This document shows, piece by piece, positions 38,911-48,489 of a stretch of DNA of 64,000 nucleotides. A model generated the notes under the pieces. That model was not told where the DNA came from. It searched no databases and saw only the letters and a list, made by a program, of their open reading frames with translations. The translations under genes and the position numbers were made by a program. The stretch comes from Allopusillimonas ginsengisoli (GTDB lineage Bacteria > Pseudomonadota > Gammaproteobacteria > Burkholderiales > Burkholderiaceae_B): positions 274,936 through 338,935 of the forward strand of contig RAPG01000004.1 of the NCBI GenBank assembly GCA_005239165.1, given 5' to 3'. Every line of letters starts with the position of its first letter. Positions within the stretch are counted from its first letter, which is position 1.

Positions 38911-40113
38911 TCAGTCAAGAAACTCAGACAGTAAATCATTGAGAAAACGCCAGCCCAAGTCTGTAGCTTTGATCCGCGCGGGGTCGGTATCAAGCAGGCC
39001 ACGCTCCATAGCGCGCTCCATAGCCGGGGCGATGGCATACAAAGACTGCCCGGTCCGCTCGGTAAAGCTACTGCGTGGTACGCCGTGTTTAAGACGCAAG
39101 GCATTAAGCATAAATTCAAAGCCAAGCTCTTTCCATGGCACTTCACGGTCCTCGGCAATATGACTGCCATCACGCTTTACCGCTTTTTCCATCCAGGACG
39201 CAGGGTTTTTCAGTCTGGCCTGGCGAACAATTTTGTCACGAAATGACAGCTTGCCGTGAGCGCCCGGGCCTATTCCCAGGTAATCACCGAATTCCCAGTA
39301 ATTGACGTTATGGGCACAGTACTCTCCGGGCTTGGCATAGGCTGAGACTTCGTAGCGCTCCCACCCTCCAGCCTTCGTCGCGTCGGCGATAAGTTCTTGC
39401 ATGGCCGCGCTGGTATCGTCATCAGGCACCTGCGGCGGATACTTGGCAAATACGGTATTGGGCTCTAGTGTCAGGTGATATAGCGAAAGATGACCGGTGT
39501 CGAACGCCATCGCCTGGCGCAAGTCGCGCTCACAGGCCTGTACCGTCTGCCCGGGCAGCGCATACATGATATCCAGATTTACCCGCGACACTGCCCGCTG
39601 CGCGATCTCTATGGCTTCCATGGCCTGTTTGCCATCATGAATACGGCCCAGGGCAGCTAGTGCAGCGTCGTCAAAGCTTTGTATACCCAATGAAATGCGA
39701 TTGATGCCACTGCCTGCATACGCAGAGAAACGCTCGGCCTCTACCGTTCCCGGGTTGGCTTCCATAGTGATCTCACTGCCTGGCATCAGATTCAGATATG
39801 ACCGGAACAATGTCATCATTCGGTCTATGGCACTGGCCGACAGCAGGCTGGGCGTGCCACCGCCTATGAACACTGATACAACGGGGCGATCCCATACTAA
39901 TGGCAGGGCCTGCTCGAGATCGGCTTCCAGAGCCGCCAGATATTGCTCTTCTGGCAGATCACCACTTTTCTCGTGAGAGTTAAAATCGCAATAGGGGCAC
40001 TTGCGCACGCACCAGGGCACATGCACATATAAGGAGAGTGGCGGAGATACCGCCAAAATCGGACGCCCCTGCGGCCCCGGGATGACGCCGGGCCGACGGA
40101 CCTGGTTTTCCAT
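38911..40113 (-). CDS. hemW: Radical SAM protein HemW (heme chaperone-like)
   Basis: 400 residues. The radical SAM cluster motif is CVRKCPYCDF, followed by the SAM-binding VFIGGGTPSLL and EANPG. HNVNYWEFGDYLGIGPGAHG is the HemW-type motif, and a winged C-terminal domain ends LSEFLD. The family was long called oxygen-independent coproporphyrinogen oxidase-like, but HemW proteins bind heme and lack decarboxylase activity. The start at 40113 is 12 bp after the rdgB stop, so the two are probably co-transcribed. Confidence 0.9.
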   Translation of the reverse strand: MENQVRRPGVIPGPQGRPILAVSPPLSLYVHVPWCVRKCPYCDFNSHEKSGDLPEEQYLAALEADLEQALPLVWDRPVVSVFIGGGTPSLLSASAIDRMMTLFRSYLNLMPGSEITMEANPGTVEAERFSAYAGSGINRISLGIQSFDDAALAALGRIHDGKQAMEAIEIAQRAVSRVNLDIMYALPGQTVQACERDLRQAMAFDTGHLSLYHLTLEPNTVFAKYPPQVPDDDTSAAMQELIADATKAGGWERYEVSAYAKPGEYCAHNVNYWEFGDYLGIGPGAHGKLSFRDKIVRQARLKNPASWMEKAVKRDGSHIAEDREVPWKELGFEFMLNALRLKHGVPRSSFTERTGQSLYAIAPAMERAMERGLLDTDPARIKATDLGWRFLNDLLSEFLD

Positions 40114-40125
40114 ATTGCCTTACCT

Positions 40126-40740
40126 TTACGTTGCGCCGCCGACATCGGGCTGCAGTGCGGTCAATAGACGCTGCAATGCCTGGGCCCGGTGACTGATGGC
40201 ATTTTTCTGGGCAGGGGCTAATTCGGCCACCGTTTTGCCCAGTGATGGAATGAAAAAATGTGGATCATAGCCAAACCCACTGTCGCCCCGTGGATGGTCG
40301 ATAATTTCGCCCTCCCAGCGCCCTTGAGCGATAACAGGCGTGGGATCATCGGCAAAACGCAGGTAAACCAATACGGCCACGTAAAAGCCAGAGCGATCGG
40401 CCTGCCCGTCTAATTGAGCGATTAACTGCCGGTTATTGGCTGCGTCGGACTTTTCGCCGCCGGCCAGCGCAGCGTAGCGGGCCGAGTACACGCCTGGTGC
40501 GCCGTTCAGAGCGTTGACGCAAAGCCCCGAATCATCAGCCATGGCAGGCAAACCCGTTGCGCGACTGGCATGCCGTGCCTTGGCCAGTGCATTCTCCACA
40601 AACGTCGCAAACGGCTCCTCTGCTTCAGACACACCAAGCTGGCCCTGAGACACCATCTCGATGCCAGCAGCACCCAAAATGGCGGAGAACTCGCGCAACT
40701 TGCCGGCGTTATTGGATGCCAGAACAACCTTATGTAACAT
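40126..40740 (-). CDS. rdgB: XTP/dITP diphosphatase (RdgB/HAM1 family)
   Basis: 204 residues. VVLASNNAGKLREFSAIL, TFVENALAKARHAS, MADDSGLCVNALNGAPGVYSARYA, GEIIDHPRGDSGFGYDPHFFIP and the end KNAISHRAQAL are the complete family pattern. It removes inosine and xanthosine triphosphates from the nucleotide pool. Its first 11 bases overlap the end of the upstream LysR gene. With hemW, an unrelated function, it makes a commonly seen gene pair. Confidence 0.95.
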   Translation of the reverse strand: MLHKVVLASNNAGKLREFSAILGAAGIEMVSQGQLGVSEAEEPFATFVENALAKARHASRATGLPAMADDSGLCVNALNGAPGVYSARYAALAGGEKSDAANNRQLIAQLDGQADRSGFYVAVLVYLRFADDPTPVIAQGRWEGEIIDHPRGDSGFGYDPHFFIPSLGKTVAELAPAQKNAISHRAQALQRLLTALQPDVGGAT

Positions 40741-41731
40741 TACGTCGACCTCCGGTCTTTTTCTTTACGTTCTTAGTTTGAGTAGCAGTTTTGTCCTGCC
40801 CGCTGGCGCCACTGCCCTGCCCGTCAGAATGGTCGTGACCCTGGGCCGCGTCTTTGACCAGCAAAGACACCAGCTCTTTTGCAAATACCGGAAGATGATC
40901 AAAGCGCCTTACACAGATGTGCAGTTTACGCAGCGACCAGGCGTCGTTAAGCGAAATGACTGCCAGCGGCAATTCTTTTACGTAGCGACGCGCAGCGGTT
41001 TCAGGTATGACGCCAATACCTACATGTGCTGCAATCATGCGACAGGCCGCTTCAAAATTACTGACTTCGACGCGGAATCGCAGCATTCGCCCAAGATCGT
41101 CCGCCGCCTGCAGCAAAAAGGCATGAATCGCACTTGTTTCTGAAAGGCCGACATAGTCGTAACCCAGGGTGGCATCAAAATCGACCGCCGTATGGCTTGC
41201 CAGCGGGTGGTCGCGATGGGTAACCAGCACCAGCCTGTCTGTACGGTAGGGCAGAAATTCAATGTTTTCTCCCCCACCCTCCTGAGCAGTGATGCCGATA
41301 TCGGCGCTGCCGTCGGCCACCGCCTTGACGACCTGGTAACTGAGACGCTCACGTAACTCTACATTGACGTCACGATGAGTACCCAGATAGGCTGCCAGAA
41401 TGGCAGGCATGAATTCATTCATTGCGGTGGTATTGGCATAGACCCGTATGCGACCCTTTACGCCGCTGGCATACTCGCGAATATCGCCGCGCAAATGCTC
41501 AAGCTGGCGCAATACGATACGGGCATGTCGTACAAATGCCTCTCCCGACGGCGTAAGCGTGACCCCCTGGCTGCTGCGGTATAACAAGGCCGTACCGAGC
41601 TGGCTTTCTATATTTTTGACGCGATTGCTGGCTGCGGGAAGCGAGAGAAACGAGCGTTCGGCCCCTTTCGTCATGCTCTGTGCTCCGGCCACGTTTACCA
41701 TGAGCTGCATGTCTATCAGGTCAAAATGCAT
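40730..41731 (-). CDS. LysR-family transcriptional regulator
   Basis: 333 residues. Helix-turn-helix is LMVNVAGAQSMTKGAERSFLSLPAASNRVKNIESQLGTALLYR, then the substrate-binding domain (RIRVYANTTAMNEFMPAILAAYLGTHRDVNVELRE, GSADIGITAQEG). The last 30 residues (from about GHDHSDGQGSGASG) are a low-complexity basic/Thr/Gln tail that overlaps the rdgB start, unlike most LysR proteins. It is divergent from the acyl-CoA dehydrogenase/MmgE pair with a 123-bp gap and probably regulates them. The effector is unknown. Confidence 0.88.
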   Translation of the reverse strand: MHFDLIDMQLMVNVAGAQSMTKGAERSFLSLPAASNRVKNIESQLGTALLYRSSQGVTLTPSGEAFVRHARIVLRQLEHLRGDIREYASGVKGRIRVYANTTAMNEFMPAILAAYLGTHRDVNVELRERLSYQVVKAVADGSADIGITAQEGGGENIEFLPYRTDRLVLVTHRDHPLASHTAVDFDATLGYDYVGLSETSAIHAFLLQAADDLGRMLRFRVEVSNFEAACRMIAAHVGIGVIPETAARRYVKELPLAVISLNDAWSLRKLHICVRRFDHLPVFAKELVSLLVKDAAQGHDHSDGQGSGASGQDKTATQTKNVKKKTGGRRNVT

Positions 41732-41854
41732 GGTTATTGTGTTGTCTCTTAAGAAATTACAAACGCCGGCTTAAGAAAGCAATAATTGGCAAACGGCGGC
41801 ACTTGAGGCAAAGTAGGCATCACACTATTGTAATTACCTCGGAATCTACCCACC

Positions 41855-43015
41855 ATGACGCACGCTCCCGACGCTTACCAGGACATCCGCGATGCAATAC
41901 GCGATCTTTGCGCGCAGTTTCCTCCAGAGTACTTTCGAAAAATCGACGAGGAGCGAGGCTACCCGGACGAGTTTGTCCGCACTCTGACCGAAGCCGGCTG
42001 GCTGGCCGCTCTTATACCCGAAGAATACGGCGGTTCGGGCCTGAGCCTCACCGAAGCCTCGGTCATCATGGAAGAAATCAACCGCAACGGGGGTAACTCT
42101 GGCGTATGTCACGGGCAAATGTATAACATGGGCACGCTGCTGCGCCACGGTTCAAAAGCGCAAAAAGAACAATATTTGCCCCGCATCGCTACCGGTGAGC
42201 TACGTTTGCAGTCTATGGCTGTAACCGAACCGACCACGGGTACCGACACCACCAAGATCAAGACAACGGCTGTGCGCAAAGGCGACCGTTACGTCATCAA
42301 TGGCCAGAAGGTATGGATATCGCGCATCCAGCACTCAGACCTCATGATACTCCTGGCTCGTACGACACCGCTGGACCAGGTAAAGAGAAAAGCGGACGGC
42401 ATGTCTATTTTTCTGGTTGACCTGCATACCGCCATAGGTCACGGCATGGATGTGCACCCCATCCCCAACATGGTCAACCACGAAACCAACGAACTGTTTT
42501 TTGACAACCTCGAGATACCTGCCGAGAACCTGATCGGCGAAGAGGGTAAAGGGTTTAGGTATATTCTGGACGGCCTGAACGCTGAGCGCTCACTGATTGC
42601 TGCCGAGTGCATTGGCGACGGACGCTGGTTCATCGACAAGGTAACCGCCTATACCAAAGAACGTGTCGTGTTTGGACGCCCTATCGGTCAAAACCAGGGC
42701 GTGCAGTTTCCAATTGCGAAAGCCCATATCAACATCGAAGCGGCCAGCCTCATGCGCTATGAAGCCTGCCGACTATTTGACGCACACCAGCCTTGTGGTG
42801 CCCAGGCCAATATGGCCAAAATGCTGGCTGCCGACGCGTCATGGGAAGCCGCTAACGCCTGTCTGCAATTTCATGGTGGCTTTGGCTTTGCCAACGAATA
42901 CGATATTGAGCGCAAGTTTCGCGAAACCCGACTCTATCAGGTAGCCCCCATCTCTACTAACCTGATCCTGTCCTACGTAGCCGAACATGTTCTCGGCCTG
43001 CCACGTTCCTTTTAA
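41855..43015 (+). CDS. Acyl-CoA dehydrogenase family protein
   Basis: 386 residues, the normal length. MAVTEPTTGTDTTKIKTTA is the FAD/substrate-binding motif, followed by INGQKVWISRIQHSDLMILLART, FGRPIGQNQGVQFPIA and the C-terminal QFHGGFGFANEYDIERKFRETR, which has the usual flavin-contacting helix. It would make a 2-enoyl-CoA from an acyl-CoA, but the substrate cannot be predicted. It is followed after 14 bp by an MmgE/PrpD gene and divergent from a LysR regulator. The small set suggests a catabolic route for a branched or dicarboxylic acid. No CoA ligase or transferase is adjacent. Confidence 0.9.
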   Translation: MTHAPDAYQDIRDAIRDLCAQFPPEYFRKIDEERGYPDEFVRTLTEAGWLAALIPEEYGGSGLSLTEASVIMEEINRNGGNSGVCHGQMYNMGTLLRHGSKAQKEQYLPRIATGELRLQSMAVTEPTTGTDTTKIKTTAVRKGDRYVINGQKVWISRIQHSDLMILLARTTPLDQVKRKADGMSIFLVDLHTAIGHGMDVHPIPNMVNHETNELFFDNLEIPAENLIGEEGKGFRYILDGLNAERSLIAAECIGDGRWFIDKVTAYTKERVVFGRPIGQNQGVQFPIAKAHINIEAASLMRYEACRLFDAHQPCGAQANMAKMLAADASWEAANACLQFHGGFGFANEYDIERKFRETRLYQVAPISTNLILSYVAEHVLGLPRSF

Positions 43016-43029
43016 TCGAACTGACGACT

Positions 43030-44388
43030 ATGACCATGAGCCACCCAAGCGCCGAACTGGCCGCCTTTGCCGCCGGCCTGACCTTTGAGGATATCCCTCC
43101 GGCAGTGCTTCGCCGTGCCGAAGACCTGATGCTAGACTGCCTGGCGTCAGAGCTGGCGGGTTCCAGTGCCCGTCCCGTACAGACGATGGCCCGTTTTGCC
43201 GAGATCATGGGCCCCACCAGTGGTCCTTCCGAAAATTTGGTTACCCGCAAAACCACCAGCCCCTTGTTTGCAGCCATGGTCAATGCCGCAGCCTCCCACA
43301 TGGTGGAACAAGACGACGTCCATAACGGTTCAGTCTTTCATCCCGCCGCCGTGGTCTTCCCGCCGGCCATCGCCACCGCACAGGCTCTGGGCCGTACCGG
43401 AAAAGACCTGCTGGTTGCCTGCGTTGCCGGCTATGAAGTCGGCATTCGCGTTGGCGAATTTCTTGGTCGCTCGCACTATAAAATTTTTCACACCACGGGC
43501 ACAGCAGGCGCACTTGCTTCGGCCGCAGCCGTTGGCCGCTTGCTGAACCTAAACGCCGAGCAGATGCTGCACGCCTTTGGCTCTGCCGGCACACAAGCTG
43601 CTGGTTTGTGGGAATTTTTACGTGACGCCGCCGACTCCAAGCAGCTGCATACGGCCAACGCAGCAGGAAACGGGCTGCTCGCCGCCTATCTTGCCCAAGA
43701 CGGTTTTACCGGCGCGCAGCGCATACTTGAAGGCGTGCAAGGCATGGGTGCGGGTATGTCTTCTGATGCAGACCCAGCCCGACTGACTGACAGGCTTGGA
43801 ACCCGCTGGGCGCTTCCAGAAACGTCTTTCAAATTCCACGCGTCCTGCCGTCATACGCACCCAGCTGCCGACGCCCTGCTCACAGTTATGCAAACGCATT
43901 CCCTAAAGGCTGACGACATCGAGTCAGTGGTCGCCCAGGTTCACCAAGGCGCCATTGACGTGCTCGGACCAGTCACCAACCCACAGACTGTACATCAGTC
44001 CAAGTTTTCCATGGGGACCGTACTGGCGCTCATCGCGCTGCATGGCCGCGCCAGCCTGGCTGATTTCGACGCCGCCCTCGATAACCCCGAGGTGCGCCAA
44101 TTTTGCCAGCGTGTAACGATGCAGCTAGACGAAGAAGTCGATACCGCTTATCCAAACCGCTGGATAGGAAAAGTGACGGTACGTACCCGTGACGGCCAGA
44201 CGCTAAGCGGGCGTGTAGATGAACCCAAAGGCGACCCCGGAAACACACTTTCGCGTGCAGAACTGGAAGACAAGGCCTTGCGCCTCGGTACATACCGCAA
44301 TGCAGCGTCAGCCGACGAAGTGCGCGACCTGATCGCCAAGGTATGGGGATTGGAGTCCACGCCATTGGTCGGTCGATTTATCGGCTAA
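43030..44388 (+). CDS. MmgE/PrpD family protein
   Basis: 452 residues. The N-terminal helical domain (PSAELAAFAAGLTFEDIPPAVLRRAEDLMLDCLASELAG) and the motifs NAAASHMVEQDDVHNGSVFHPAAVVFPPAIATAQ, GYEVGIRVGEFLGRSHY, GTAGALASAAAVGRLLNL and FKFHASCRHTHPAADA identify the family. Members include 2-methylcitrate dehydratase (PrpD) and aconitate-like dehydratases or isomerases. No prpB, prpC or acnM gene is near, so methylcitrate activity is not implied. Probably co-transcribed with the acyl-CoA dehydrogenase. Confidence 0.92.
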   Translation: MTMSHPSAELAAFAAGLTFEDIPPAVLRRAEDLMLDCLASELAGSSARPVQTMARFAEIMGPTSGPSENLVTRKTTSPLFAAMVNAAASHMVEQDDVHNGSVFHPAAVVFPPAIATAQALGRTGKDLLVACVAGYEVGIRVGEFLGRSHYKIFHTTGTAGALASAAAVGRLLNLNAEQMLHAFGSAGTQAAGLWEFLRDAADSKQLHTANAAGNGLLAAYLAQDGFTGAQRILEGVQGMGAGMSSDADPARLTDRLGTRWALPETSFKFHASCRHTHPAADALLTVMQTHSLKADDIESVVAQVHQGAIDVLGPVTNPQTVHQSKFSMGTVLALIALHGRASLADFDAALDNPEVRQFCQRVTMQLDEEVDTAYPNRWIGKVTVRTRDGQTLSGRVDEPKGDPGNTLSRAELEDKALRLGTYRNAASADEVRDLIAKVWGLESTPLVGRFIG

Positions 44389-44519
44389 GAAAGGTCTGAA
44401 CAAGCCGATTTAAAACTGAGCCCGATGCCGTAAACGATTGACTTTATTGAGCCTTTTGTCGTCCTCGGACTTGTTTAGCGTTTCCCCTTGGCACCTGACG
44501 TATACACAGCTTTGAATTG

Positions 44520-44560
44520 ACAAAGGCCGGGCAAGCTTATCTTACCTGCCCGGCCTTTGT
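44520..44560. terminator. Strong bidirectional terminator between MmgE/PrpD and rph
   Basis: ACAAAGGCCGGGCA (44520-44533) pairs perfectly with TGCCCGGCCTTTGT (44547-44560), loop of 13. It lies between converging genes. Confidence 0.85.
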
Positions 44561-44600
44561 TCACTGAGCACTCGGCGTACGCATGTCATTGAAATGATGA

Positions 44601-44639
44601 GGGCCGGACACAGGCTGAGTTCACCCGCCCGGCCTTTGT
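44601..44639. terminator. Second, degenerate copy of the convergent terminator
   Basis: GGCCGG (44602-44607) pairs with CCGGCC (44629-44634). The right arm GCCCGGCCTTTGT is identical to that of the hairpin 80 bp upstream, while the left arm has diverged. This suggests local duplication. Confidence 0.5.
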
Positions 44640-44676
44640 CATGCAGGCAAAGCGGATAACGCCCAGACGCCATGCA

Positions 44677-45426
44677 TTATGCAAGTGCCTGCTTCTGCAT
44701 CTGTATCAACTCGGCAATACCTGCCTGAGCCAAATCGAGCAGTACGCCCAGCTCCTGACGCGCAAACGTCTGCCCTTCGGCTGTACCCTGCACCTCAACA
44801 AAATGGCCTGCACCGGTCATGACAATATTCATGTCAGCACCACAGCCCGAATCTTCGATGTAATCCAGATCAAGCACGGGGTGGCCATCAAACAGACCTA
44901 CAGATACGGCCGCGACATGATCGCGCACCGGGCTGGCCTGCAACAGGCCGCGCTCGACCAGCCCGCGCGCCGCAATGGCGGCGGCCACCCATGCGCCAGT
45001 AATGCTTGCACAGCGAGTGCCCCCGTCGGCCTGGATAACGTCACAATCAAGATGAATCGTGCGTTCGCCTAATGCTTCAAGATCAAACACAGCACGCAGG
45101 CTACGCCCGATCAGGCGCTGAATCTCTTGCGTACGCCCGCTTTGCTTGCCCCTCGCTGCTTCACGGTCTGACCGTGTATGCGTAGAGCGTGGCAGCATGC
45201 CGTATTCGGCGGTGACCCAGCCCCTGCCTTTGCCTTTCATAAAAGGTGGCACTTTCTCAAGCACGCTGGCATTGCACAAAACATGCGTTTCGCCAGCCTT
45301 GATAAGCACTGAGCCTTCGGCATATCGGGTGTAGCCGGTTTCAATGACGACGGGACGAAGCTGCCCTTGCTGGCGTCCCGAAGGACGGGTAATGCCTGAA
45401 GCCGGTGTAGTTGAAAGACTGGTCAA
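44677..45426 (-). CDS. rph: Ribonuclease PH
   Basis: 249 residues; the family is about 240. [89 protein letters not shown] and [20 protein letters not shown] are the full signature set. It trims tRNA 3' ends with phosphate. The usual N-terminal PSGR motif is seen as [12 protein letters not shown], preceded by about 13 extra residues. It is divergent from yicC, the arrangement found in many proteobacteria. Confidence 0.96.
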   Translation of the reverse strand: MTSLSTTPASGITRPSGRQQGQLRPVVIETGYTRYAEGSVLIKAGETHVLCNASVLEKVPPFMKGKGRGWVTAEYGMLPRSTHTRSDREAARGKQSGRTQEIQRLIGRSLRAVFDLEALGERTIHLDCDVIQADGGTRCASITGAWVAAAIAARGLVERGLLQASPVRDHVAAVSVGLFDGHPVLDLDYIEDSGCGADMNIVMTGAGHFVEVQGTAEGQTFARQELGVLLDLAQAGIAELIQMQKQALA

Positions 45427-45532
45427 GAAAACGCCTCTTTATAAATGAGTTCGGAAACAGATCCATTTTCGCATGTCCGGCAAACCTGTACCTTACAATG
45501 GCCTCTTACGTCACAAACATAGGTTTCCGCGC

Positions 45533-46468
45533 ATGATCCGCAGTATGACTTCGTTCGGCAGCGCACGCGCCGAATCAGCCCAAGGCAGCGTCACCATCGA
45601 ATTTCGCAGCGTCAACAGCCGCTTTCTTGATATTCATTTCAGGCTGCCCGAAGACTTGCGCATGGCCGAGGGCCCTATTCGTGAGGCGCTTACACGCCAC
45701 ATAAAAAGAGGAAAAATCGAAGTCCGCCTCAACTACACGCGCAATGCAACCGGCACCGACACTAATCTGGACGAAACACTGCTTGCCAGCGCCGCCAGAC
45801 AGCTTGCAATTGCCCGCGAGCACATACCCGATGTTCCAGCACCTACGCTTGCAGAACTCGTGTCTGCCGCGCGCGGCGCCAACAATACCGACGCCTTTGA
45901 TGTCGACACCTGGATGGCCATGTGCAAACAGGCCATAGACCAGGCTCTGACCGACATGCAGGCTGCCCGCGAACGCGAAGGCCAACGTCTTGCCAGTGTC
46001 ATGCTCGACTGCGCCGCCACCTGCAACACCATTGTTGAGCAGGTCGAAAGCGAACTACCCGCCATTCTCACCGAACACAAAAACAGACTGACCGACAAAC
46101 TTCGTGACGCGCTGGCATCCGTGAGCCCCGAAGGTTTTGAGCAGATCAGCGGCGAAGAGCTGACCGCTCGCATTGCGCAAGAAAGCGCATTGTTTTCCAT
46201 GCGCATCGATGTAGCCGAAGAGCTCTCGCGTCTGCGCTCACATATTACTGAGCTCAAACACCTGCTCCAGACCGGTGGGCCCGCTGCCGAAGGTGCCCGC
46301 AAAAACAGCGGCAGCGCCGGCAAACGTCTCGACTTCCTGTTTCAGGAAATGAACCGCGAAGCCAACACCCTGGGCTCAAAAGCCTCGGCGCTCAACGTCA
46401 CCCGAGCCGCCATCGACCTTAAACTTCAAATCGAACAAATGCGCGAGCAGGCGCAAAATATCGAATGA
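45533..46468 (+). CDS. yicC: YicC family endoribonuclease-like protein
   Basis: 311 residues from MIRSMTSFGSARAESAQGSVTIEFRSVNSRFLDIHFRLPEDLR, the family start. The C-terminal DUF1732 half has RIDVAEELSRLRSHITELKHLL, GKRLDFLFQEMNREANTLGSKA and LKLQIEQMREQAQNIE. YicC proteins are reported to be hexameric RNases acting on small RNAs. The upstream open frame from 45473 is disregarded. Unlike many relatives it is not followed by gmk; its stop overlaps the next, P-loop gene by 4 bases. Confidence 0.93.
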   Translation: MIRSMTSFGSARAESAQGSVTIEFRSVNSRFLDIHFRLPEDLRMAEGPIREALTRHIKRGKIEVRLNYTRNATGTDTNLDETLLASAARQLAIAREHIPDVPAPTLAELVSAARGANNTDAFDVDTWMAMCKQAIDQALTDMQAAREREGQRLASVMLDCAATCNTIVEQVESELPAILTEHKNRLTDKLRDALASVSPEGFEQISGEELTARIAQESALFSMRIDVAEELSRLRSHITELKHLLQTGGPAAEGARKNSGSAGKRLDFLFQEMNREANTLGSKASALNVTRAAIDLKLQIEQMREQAQNIE

Positions 46469-47079
46469 CCTTCAAGCAAAACATCTTGCAATCATCGCCC
46501 ACCGCCCTATTCGTACTGGGCCATGCCGGAACAGGAAAAACCACACTCACCAACAGCTTTGTACAGCACCAACGCCAGGCTGGTCACGCCTGGTGTGTGC
46601 TCGACAAAGATGCCGTCAGCGAGTGCTGGTCAGGCCCGCTATTACAGGCACTGGGGTTTGATCCCCACGATCGCGACAGCCCAGGCTTTAAAAAACATGT
46701 ACGTGATCTGGGCTATGAAAGTACGCTGCGCATTGCACGCGATCAACTGGAGCACGGGCTTAATGTCGTGCTGCCGGGGCCGTGGAATCGCGAACTGGCC
46801 TCTGGCACATTGTTTTCAACGACAGCTCTGGGGCTGCCTGCAAACACGATTTTGCGCCATGTGTGGCTCGACTTACCACTGCCGGTGCGCTACGAGCGTA
46901 TAGTGCGACGCGCCGACCCGCGCGACCAATGGAAGCTGGACAACTGGCAAGCCTATGCCGACGCACTGCACCAGCCTGCGGCGGTACTTGAAGGCAGGGT
47001 AGCCGTGCTGGACGCCAGTTTGCCACTGGATGCCTTGCGCGGCTTGCTTGAAAAGGTTTTGGTACCACCCTCAGCCTGA
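46465..47079 (+). CDS. P-loop kinase-like ATP-binding protein of unknown substrate
   Basis: 204 residues. Walker A is FVLGHAGTGKTTLTNSF near residue 17. VVLPGPWNREL and HVWLDLPLPVRYERIVRRADPRDQWKLDNWQAY show the LID-like Arg region of gluconate/shikimate-type kinases and zeta-toxin relatives. I do not recognise a named family. It overlaps yicC by ATGA, so translation is coupled, and it occupies the place where guanylate kinase (gmk) often follows yicC. It does not look like Gmk: no GTTTRxPR-type motif is seen. A small-molecule kinase is the likeliest role. Confidence 0.75.
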   Translation: MTFKQNILQSSPTALFVLGHAGTGKTTLTNSFVQHQRQAGHAWCVLDKDAVSECWSGPLLQALGFDPHDRDSPGFKKHVRDLGYESTLRIARDQLEHGLNVVLPGPWNRELASGTLFSTTALGLPANTILRHVWLDLPLPVRYERIVRRADPRDQWKLDNWQAYADALHQPAAVLEGRVAVLDASLPLDALRGLLEKVLVPPSA

Positions 47080-47099
47080 CAGCAGGAACACCCCCCTGC

Positions 47100-48212
47100 T
47101 CAGACGCGCCGCTCCACGATGGCCGTCGTCGGCGTACCCCGTGCATCGGACACAGGCACGGGCATTTCTTCTTCGAGTATCCATTCACGCCATATAGCCA
47201 CCAGCAGTGCCATTAGCACCGGCCCGACAAACAGCCCGACCAGGCCCATGGTCTGGACGCCACCGACCAAACCAAAAAATGTCGGCAAAAATGGCAGCTT
47301 GACAGGCCCTCCAACCAACTTTGGTCTGAGCGTTTTGTCGACGATAAACAACTCTATGGTGCCCCACAAAAACAGCCCCAAGCCCGCCATGCCATGTCCT
47401 GAACCCACCAGATAAAGCGACACAATAGAAAACGAAAGCGGTGCGCCTCCTGGAACAAGTGCCATAAACCCAGTTACCACACCCAGCAACACTGGCGACG
47501 GAACGCCTGCTATCCAGTATGCAGTGCCAAGCACCACCCCCTCGCCCAGAGCGATCAGGCCCATACCGGTTACCGTGGAGTTGATCGTGGCAGGAACAAC
47601 CCGTGAAAAGCGCTGCCAGCGAGCAGGCAGAATCCGCTCTCCAACCACATCGAGCTGCGCAAGAATGTGAGCACCGTCTTTATAAACAAAAAACAGGGTG
47701 ATCAGCATGAACAGCACGGTTAACACAAGCCGGAAAACATCGCCTGTGGCCGCGAGCAGCATACGGTAGATATTGCCGAGATGTTCACCACTGACGATCT
47801 CGACCATTTCTCCGAGCGCATGAGGCTGGCCCAGGTAGGTTTCCCACTGCCTGGCCAGGTAATCACCAACCAGCGGAAGCGCCAGAATCCATTCAGGGGT
47901 CGTCGCACCTTCACGATTTGCGGTAAGTGCCCAGCCAATAAAACTGCTGGCCTCTCGAATAGCATATGTCAGCGCCAGTGACAACGGCACCACAAGTACG
48001 GTTATAACGATGAGTAGAGCGATGGTCGCAGCAATGGGATCAGACCCTCCGCAACGACGAAGCAGACGACGGTATTGCGGCCAGCTGGCCATTGCAATAA
48101 TTACTGCCGCCAGCGCGGGCACCAAAAAGCCGCGCAGAAAATAAAGTCCGACCAGCACGACCAGCACAAGTAGCCAGCGGGCAATCAGATGAGCAGGCAA
48201 AACAGGATGCAT
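47100..48212 (-). CDS. AI-2E family (PerM/YdiK-like) membrane transporter
   Basis: 370 residues with about seven or eight hydrophobic segments. The N-terminal pair RWLLVLVVLVGLYFLRGFLVPALAAVIIAM, LFMLITLFFVYKDG in the middle, and late GVVTGFMALVPGGAPLSF and GGVQTMGLVGLFVGPVLMALLVAIW match the AI-2E/UPF0118 family. Members are linked to autoinducer export or Na+/H+ antiport, but function varies. The final residues are poly-charged without motif. It converges with the P-loop gene (20-bp gap). The 277 bp between it and the PBP7 gene are AT-rich and hold no gene that I can see. Confidence 0.85.
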   Translation of the reverse strand: MHPVLPAHLIARWLLVLVVLVGLYFLRGFLVPALAAVIIAMASWPQYRRLLRRCGGSDPIAATIALLIVITVLVVPLSLALTYAIREASSFIGWALTANREGATTPEWILALPLVGDYLARQWETYLGQPHALGEMVEIVSGEHLGNIYRMLLAATGDVFRLVLTVLFMLITLFFVYKDGAHILAQLDVVGERILPARWQRFSRVVPATINSTVTGMGLIALGEGVVLGTAYWIAGVPSPVLLGVVTGFMALVPGGAPLSFSIVSLYLVGSGHGMAGLGLFLWGTIELFIVDKTLRPKLVGGPVKLPFLPTFFGLVGGVQTMGLVGLFVGPVLMALLVAIWREWILEEEMPVPVSDARGTPTTAIVERRV

Positions 48213-48489
48213 AACAGTGTGTGTTTACGAATTCGGACAGAGCCTGCCAAAACGGGCAGGATTTCGACAATAACACGGATCGCGCTGCTGACCTCAGGGT
48301 TTAGATCGGGGCAGGCTCAAATTGAGACGTTGCGACAAACCACTGTGTCTTCATCCAGCAAAAACCACATTATCATCACGCATTTACAAAAGAGTTCAAT
48401 AAAATTTTAGATAAATGGTGTAACTGCATAATATAAATGCACTTTCTTTGATATCATCTTTCACATCAAGAATCGTTTCAGACGCTGCC

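Noticed and set aside
39897..40192. Small frames overlapping hemW and rdgB on both strands
   Set aside because: Shadows of two well-supported genes with a 12-bp gap between them.
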